Source of the DNA: Aspidiotus rigidus
Taxonomy: Eukaryota; Arthropoda; Insecta; Hemiptera; Diaspididae
Length of the DNA stretch: 64,000 bases
Assembly: GCA_035079385.1 (NCBI GenBank)
Contig: JAVHKY010000028.1
Location: forward strand, 6,944,001-7,008,000
Direction: 5' to 3'
Part shown: positions 57,969-64,000 of the stretch, piece by piece
How positions within the stretch are numbered: the stretch's first letter is position 1
Layout: every line of letters begins with the position of its first letter
Position numbers and translations under genes: made by a program
Notes under the pieces: model-generated
What the model was told of the DNA's origin: nothing
Seen by the model: only the letters and a program-made list of their open reading frames with translations
The model's database searches: none

Positions 57969-58215
57969 CTATAAAAAGACTTCATTTATTTGGCTACACC
58001 AAAACATTTTTTTCAAACTTTTCATTTAAGATTTGCCAACCTGATGATGGGTAGACTCACGTTGCTTTCTTATTGAGCATTTGAAAACATGTTCTACGAT
58101 GATAACCTTAGACCAATCCCTCCCCCCCACATCCCCCAAACCTCAAAAAGATGACACAACATCAGTATGGAGTGTGGCAAGTATAGGGAGGGAGGGGGAT
58201 TCTCAAAGACGAATA

Positions 58216-58674
58216 CAGTAGAACCCCGCTGTAACGTACTCGGACATAACGTAATCCCGGTCATAACGTAGTAAAGTGCCCGGTCCCTTGGCACTTGCAT
58301 TTAAACTTATGTTAAAAAAAACTCTGAAATAACGTAGTCAAAACCCGGGTATCACGTAAAATTCATGCTAAAATCAGTCGAAAAATGCACGTTTTTTCAA
58401 GTCAGACTTGCGAAGAAGATGAAAATCTCAACAATAGGATTGAAGTTTGTATAGGTTTTGCGTGTAACTTCAATTCTGTTTTGGTGCGACTAGTCGAAAC
58501 AAAAGGCTTTTACGACTATAATATGCTATACATACAGTAGCCTACATTGTACTTTAAATACATTTCTCGTTTTTTTTTTTTTTTTTTTTTTTTGCAATTT
58601 GGTTGTAACGTGGTTCGGCTATAACGTAGCAATTTGCCCGGTCCCTTGAGATACGTTATAGCGGGGTTCTACTC
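58216..58674. mobile_element. pogo/Tigger-like MITE
   Basis: Ends CAGTAGAACCCCGC and GCGGGGTTCTACTC, complementary except for the last base, flanked by TA on both sides (58214-58215, 58675-58676). Internal CATAACGTA repeats and the phrase GCCCGGTCCCTTG at both subterminal regions are typical of pogo-type elements. 459 bp, noncoding, with a T tract at 58571-58592. Confidence 0.88.
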
Positions 58675-58676
58675 TA

Positions 58677-60557
58677 TTTATGTTCTGATTGAACATAATA
58701 TCATTGGAATCAGTTTACAGAACCATGAAGTCTTCAATAGAAGGAAGTGAGCGCACTTGACCATACAGTCATCATCAAATCACTAATACCACAACAACCC
58801 TTCCCCATCATCGCTCCAAATGTGAGGATCTCAACCCACGCTTGGAGACAAAAATGAATTTGTAGCACAAGAGTTTTCGATAAGCAAGACTTGGGAACAT
58901 CATTGATGACGGGTACGGTCAGCTGTTGAAGTCTGGTATCACAATGACCAAATGTAAGTTGTGAACCTAGTCATATTGACACGTCATTCTGAGTTGCGGC
59001 TCGTACTATTATAGAGAATCAAAATAGAAATTTTGAAATCCAAAGATGCCTCATATCTATGGTCTGCCTTCTCCTTCTCCAGGATGTTCTTGCTCGCATA
59101 AATATCCTTCGCACCTTCATTATCTTCACCATGCAGGCAGGCGACCTGAGATCTCACCGTCTCTATCGAGAATGAGTGCCATGGAATTATAGGTATTCAA
59201 AGATCGCTTTGGTCACGCTCATTTATGGCTCACCCAATTATACTGAACTACGTCTTACTGTAGAGTCAATATCCCCTACCGACGATATTGACTCCCTTAA
59301 GCCACCTGGTCTACAAGAAATATTGTCTGGATACGACCACATCTATTCCTTGAACCCCTCGTGGTTAAAATAGATAAGATTGCTCCGCTTTAGCCCGTTA
59401 TACTACAACCTCGACGAGGCTAACCACCCTTTTCTAAGAGCAAATCCAAAGAAGGATGGGTCTCTTATGGCCAGCAATTGCTGAAGGTTATCAACAAAAA
59501 AGAATTACCATCAAGAAGACTATCTCGACCCCGTCAACGCCCGATTATATTCTAAAATTTCAATTTTGAAGAAGAAAAGTACACCCTCTAAAGATATCTG
59601 GATCAAGACGTATATGTAAGCCGACCTTCTCGTGGTTTTTGTTTAACTTGTGGTAAAGCGCGTACGGTTAATACCAACCAGAAAACGATACTATACGCAC
59701 TCTAATATACTCTGACAGCTTTCAATAACTTATCCATAATACGCGGACCAAAAAGCGCGCACAGATACGCGATATTTCAAGAATATGGAATACTGTCCGC
59801 ACAAATGCGGCGCGGTGCCGCTGGTTCTTGATTTTAATTACCGAAAACGATACAGACCCTTTTTGGTTATACATACTGTCTGTAGTGCTTCTGTCTCTGT
59901 GCATATTATCGTTTCTAAAATACCCACAGATGCTCTCGGAATGATTAAAGGGACGCGACGTGCACTTTACGTATACAGTGTATATGATATGTTTACGATA
60001 TTCTCGATATTAATATTCGAACGGATGTCGCATCGGGGATGTAAAAATATTTTTCGTTCAAAAGAGAGGTAACGTGTATATGTATATATATATCCATTAC
60101 GAAACGTTAATTTCCTTTTTACTCGGCAATGTTTTCTAGAAAGCCCGCGATGTCGCCTAATACCGCGCGTCCCTACGGATTAATAAAAACTCGCTAAGAC
60201 GCTGGTCCTGGATGCCAATAATGCGAGAAATTCGGTATAGATTTTTAATAGTCCTACTATATATGGCTCACGCACTCTCACTCTTGGTAATGTCATTTTC
60301 GTCATGTTCGGAAGAAATGGCGCGACATCGGATATACCGGAAACGACTCGACGACGGCGCCTCATCATTGCCATATGTGTTGTCTGTTGCGGCGATGAAC
60401 CTCGTCTCTGATTGAAATCGTACGCAGTAAAAGACGATTTCGACAGCTGGGTCAATGTATATATCTTCCGGGTCGCGGGGAAGAGAAAAAGTATGCTCTG
60501 CGACTTTTGACTAGAAAAATCAGTATGCGTGCGTATGTCTGCGAGAGTATAACTCAC
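58677..60557. other. No gene recognised
   Basis: Only short open frames. A small inverted repeat GAGTCAATATC ... GATATTGACTC lies near 59264-59295. Confidence 0.45.
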
Positions 60558-60620
60558 CTTATCGCAATCGCGGATGAAGTTACATTTCGCCTCGCCTAGC
60601 TCGCCGAGACTTGTACGCAC
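60558..60620 (-). other. Exon-like segment with GTGAGT donor
   Basis: The open minus-strand frame SLGELGEAKCNFIRDCDK ends at AAG|GTGAGT (phase 0). No ATG or good acceptor lies upstream before a TAA. It could be a noncoding first exon of an upstream cut transcript, since its phase would suit exon 2, but nothing proves it. Confidence 0.2.
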
Positions 60621-62460
60621 AAATTACGAAAGTATTTGTATCGAATTTCATAGTACGCAGTCACGCTGTCAACCGCACATATGGTACGTAATGACGAAAC
60701 GTTTGACATTTCCTTATTATGAAGATAGACAAAAGCGATTGAAGGTTTCGAAACCTTGTTAGAAACATACGAAAAATCTCATTTCTGGATACGCTGCGAC
60801 AGTTATGCATACCTAATGTGAAACAAGATGTACGAAGTTGAGCCTTCGAAACGCCTTCATCGATGAATTATTTCATTGTATGGAGGATCTATAAGAGACA
60901 GCGCGGGAATAAAAGTATAGAAGCCGATGCTCTCTCTAATCGTAAAGCACAGAGGGAGAATAAAACTATAAGCATGACGAAGAACATTTGTTCCAATAGG
61001 TTTTTCATACGGGGGACGGTAGAAGTCTCGACGAGGAACGGATATGACGAGACTTTTGCTTCCACCTGGTCTGGGAACCGAAACGAAGAAAAGCTGTCAT
61101 CGAAAGTCGATATACAGCACTGAAGCCTAATTCACGGCCTTTCAAGCGACGAGAAAGATTTTGAAGAAAGCCACAGTTTGGTACCTAGTTTTTCTTAGCA
61201 CGGTGTTTAGGAGGGGTCTGCATCATCGTGACTCCATTCTAAACCAGTTGGATGCGAGTCTGAGCATTTATCCTTTAAGGAGTATTGAACAAAACAAGAG
61301 GTTCATATCCCGCCATCTTATGTTTTTTAGTTGTTGACGCAGGTGTATCCCTTCAGTGCTCTTGATAGGTTTCCTGTCTTTACTGAGCCTTACCTTCATT
61401 AGGGCGTGTGCGTAAGATTGGACGTAAAAAATGTCCACAACTATGAATAGAAATTCCGTGCCTTATTCGAGAATTTGCCCAAAAATAAGGACAAGATTAG
61501 ACTCTTTGGCCATAGGGGAGAAGGGGCATAGGTTGTACGTGAGTAAAAAGGGAAACACAAGCTAGTTCGACCAATTGTCTTCTTCTTCTATTCCGTCAAG
61601 TTAATTGGCACCTCTACTCCAATAATTGATCTCCACTTTTCCTCTGTCTTACTATACGCCGATAATATGGTACATCTCTACTGAGGAGAGTTCTTAAGCA
61701 TTCAACTAAATTGGACGCCGTCTCCTTGTCTTCTCGAGCAATTGTGTGCATGAGAATGAAATCAAAAATGATCTCTTTTTTGACTGGAATATGTCTGTTA
61801 GAAGGAGAAGGGTGAAGTAAGAATTTGCGTGACCAAAAACTCAAATTTCCAAACTATCTAAGAATAGCCTTGACCAACTTTGAGGACTTGAAAATATTTC
61901 TAGGTCCAAGAGTACATATTGAGCTGGAGAGCCTCCACAAGCACAGATTCTGGAGCTTAGGTCTTACAAAAACGCAAGCTATGCTAAGACCCTGCGTACC
62001 CAACCTAGTATTGGTATATATGTTGCAAGTATATTAAAAACAGATATTTGAAAAATTTTGGCTACTTTTTCTCAACTGATTTCTCTACTAATACCCCGAA
62101 TGAATTGAAATTTCTGCTATTTATACTTGTCGTCAGTCAACATTGTATAGCCTACTTGAATTTTAGTCGAATTGAGCCCATCATTTTCAACCTAATAAGT
62201 GTCCAAAAATGGAGTTATGGAGTTTTTGGTGCGTGGAAGGTTTTTTCATGGGTTCAATCGAGCTGAAATTCACACACCGATCACAAATGGTCAAGTACAC
62301 AAGAACGTCAAAATTTCAAGTCAATTCATTGATAAGAAGTGAAGTTCTAAACATGGAAGTACACAAAAATTTTCAAAATTCCACAATTTTCCTTATTGCG
62401 TATAATGTCTGCAACATAAGAGTCTCTTTTGACTATAGGCTAGTTTGGATAGATTAAATC
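60621..62460. other. No gene recognised
   Basis: Unannotated sequence with short plus-strand frames (60863-61123, 61825-62037 and others) lacking motifs. Confidence 0.45.
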
Positions 62461-62886
62461 TAATGATATAATTATTAATGGGATTAATCAATTTCTTATT
62501 CTTCCAATAATAGGTATAGTTATTAAAAAAAATTATTGTTAATGCATGAATAGTTACTATTCTATAATATGAATTATTATTATTAAAGGGGATACTATCT
62601 ATTTTAATATTTATTGATAGTAATGTTCATGAGTGTACTACATCTAAAGATGAAAAAATTGATGTTATTTGATAATTAAATGGGATTATTATATTATTAC
62701 CAGTTTCTAATATATTAAAATTATTATTATTATTGAAAATTTTATTAAAAATTGGATATTCATGAAATAAAAAATAACACAATTAATTGATTAATATGAA
62801 GAAAATGAAATTTATTTGCAATAAATTATTTATTTATATCTTTTAATATTCAAGATTTGAAAAAAATAAATTTCCAACTTATTAAA

Positions 62887-62953
62887 AAATAAATCTTTTA
62901 GTTAAAAAAAAACATTATATTTTCAATATAAAATTTAAATAAGATCTTTATTT
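62887..62953 (+). tRNA. Mitochondrial-type tRNA-Glu(TTC)-like sequence in the NUMT
   Basis: Acceptor strands AAATAAA and TTTATTT pair perfectly. The anticodon stem TTATA/TATAA encloses loop TTTTCAA with anticodon TTC. The sequence around it (AGTTAAAAA, then ACATTATATTTTCA) is very close to insect mitochondrial trnE. It is presumably a nonfunctional nuclear copy. Confidence 0.5.
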
Positions 62954-63269
62954 TTTCAAAATAATATTAATACATAACTTTTTTAATTCTTGAAGATAAG
63001 AAAATAATTAAATTTAATAATGATGAAAAAAAATTAATTCAAATACATATAATTAAATAAAATTTTTTATTAAAAAATTAATTAAAATATTTATGATTCA
63101 TCATTTTATTTAATTTTAATATGTTTTTTCATGTTATTTAGTATTAGTTGATGAATTTATATGAAATTATTTTATTCATTATAATTTTAATAATTAGTAA
63201 AGATAGATATTATTATGAACGAATAAATTTGATTATTTGATTATTTTTATATAGAATAGTTTTTTCATA

Positions 63270-63464
63270 TTCAAGTTCAATATAAATTAAATTATCAATT
63301 TCAATTTTATTAATACTAATTAGAATAGGATTTTTTTATTAATTGAATGAAAAATAATAAGATTCATTCAATTTCGCTTTGAACCTAATAAAGTTAAATT
63401 TATTGGTTTATTACAATTTTTATTAGATATAATAAAATTATTATTAAAAGAACATTTTATATAA
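63270..63464 (+). pseudogene. nad1: nad1 fragment (mitochondrial NADH dehydrogenase subunit 1)
   Basis: In the mitochondrial code one frame reads IEWKMMSFIQFRFEPNKVKF, then IGLLQFLLDMMKLLLKEHF. This corresponds to the nad1 N-terminal region [20 protein letters not shown]...LLQPFSDAIKLFTKE, with the invariant PNKV and KLxxKE preserved. One T is missing from the T run before it relative to the expected frame, and the frame ends at TAA. Confidence 0.8.
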
Positions 63465-63480
63465 TATAATGAATATATTG

Positions 63481-63815
63481 GTAGAAGAAAAGAGAAGAGA
63501 AGGTCCACCTGATGACGTCATAGAGTGGGCGGTTCGTGACGTCATCAGAGGGAGTGGTCCCCCCAGCGTTAGGTAGGCATGGTCTGACCTACTCTAAGAA
63601 CTTGGAAAATGTTGATACTAAGTATGACGTCATCGAAGAGACAGAAATGATTTGGGGCTGGCGGACCTGACACCCTCTGTCTTTTTTCATTTGTAGAGAA
63701 TTTTTCGGCAATAGAAGACAACCTTCGCACTAGCGACCAATGGGGAAAAGGATAAGTGAGTTTCAATTTTCCAGCGGTATGTCGAGACTATACGGAAGCA
63801 GGGCGTAGAAATTGT
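63481..63815. repeat. TGACGTCA-rich repeat-like sequence
   Basis: Three TGACGTCA palindromes (63513, 63537, 63625) in 120 bp, in a GATGACGTCAT context that recurs elsewhere in the window. No gene. Confidence 0.5.
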
Positions 63816-63855
63816 TTCGATCTGATCGAGTCATGAGTGACTCGATCAGATCGAA
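63816..63855. repeat. Perfect 18-bp inverted repeat
   Basis: TTCGATCTGATCGAGTCA and TGACTCGATCAGATCGAA are exact complements around a 4-nt TGAG loop. Function unknown. Confidence 0.95.
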
Positions 63856-64000
63856 TTCTATCTCATGGAGTACTTGTCGACAGCACCTTTCGATAGTTAC
63901 AACTCTAGTAAGTTCGTGATTCCTATTTTAAAGCATTACCCTATATAACTTTCGCCCACATCAGTATCGCGATTCATAAAACAAATTGTTGGATTCCCTT

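Larger units (their letters stand above)
62461..63480. other. Nuclear insert of mitochondrial DNA (NUMT)
   Basis: An abrupt drop to extreme AT content compared with both flanks. It contains a tRNA-Glu-like fold and a nad1 fragment readable in the invertebrate mitochondrial code (TGA as Trp). The nad1 part is frameshifted and truncated, and ordinary nuclear repeats follow from about 63480. The left boundary is approximate and the middle part is unassigned. Confidence 0.75.

Noticed and set aside
1..64000. CRISPR arrays, operons, ribosome-binding sites or other prokaryotic systems
   Set aside because: Spliced homeobox gene and eukaryotic retroelements throughout; no regularly spaced identical repeats with unique spacers.
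1..64000. Nuclear tRNA or rRNA genes
   Set aside because: No cloverleaf with A and B boxes or rRNA core sequence was found by eye; only the mitochondrial-type tRNA in the NUMT.

Overview
The window is eukaryotic nuclear DNA, almost certainly from an insect. It is AT-rich, with long A/T homopolymers, spliced exons bounded by GT-AG, and many DNA-transposon, LINE, Penelope-like and copia remnants. The one clear host gene is the homeobox transcription factor cut (CUX family) on the minus strand. Its CUT1, CUT2, CUT3 and homeodomain exons match the arthropod gene closely. The dense MITE load and the style of the mitochondrial insert would suit a hemipteran, possibly a sternorrhynchan, but that is inference.

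Layout. 1-5.5 kb: a decayed Ty1/copia element (minus strand), with integrase and RT/RNase H in one frame split by a stop, a purine tract and candidate LTR start near 1,611, and three copies of a 40-bp repeat. 5.2-5.9 kb: two unrecognised but protein-like open frames. 6.5-17.8 kb: a low-copy repeat block whose units recur in different order. It is interrupted by hAT-type MITEs, a solo-LTR-like insert, a Penelope C-terminal fragment and a 4.9-kb palindromic composite element (8,825-13,751) that carries LINE 3' ends in both arms. 18-20.4 kb: no gene seen. 20.4-22.2 kb: AT-rich, the probable 3' UTR and downstream flank of cut. 22.2-37.8 kb: eleven coding exons of cut whose splice phases all agree. 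37.8-56 kb: an 18-kb intron up to a candidate first coding exon (M-A-P, then GTAAGT) at 55,981-55,989. The intron holds two CpG-rich islands and several transposon remnants. 56-62.4 kb: upstream flank with two orphan exon-like segments and a pogo-type MITE. 62.46-63.48 kb: a very AT-rich nuclear mitochondrial insert with a tRNA-Glu-like fold and a nad1 fragment. The end holds a perfect 18-bp inverted repeat.

How it fits together. The 12-exon model gives a 4,446-nt CDS (1,481 aa). Order: short N-terminus, conserved CUX coiled coil, CUT1, CUT2, CUT3, homeodomain with His at position 50, acidic C-terminus. Everything else recognisable is mobile or noncoding. I see no evidence of a new autonomous system. 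The most unusual structure is the palindromic composite insert. The most useful gene-level result is the assembled cut model with its distant start exon and possible alternative promoters.
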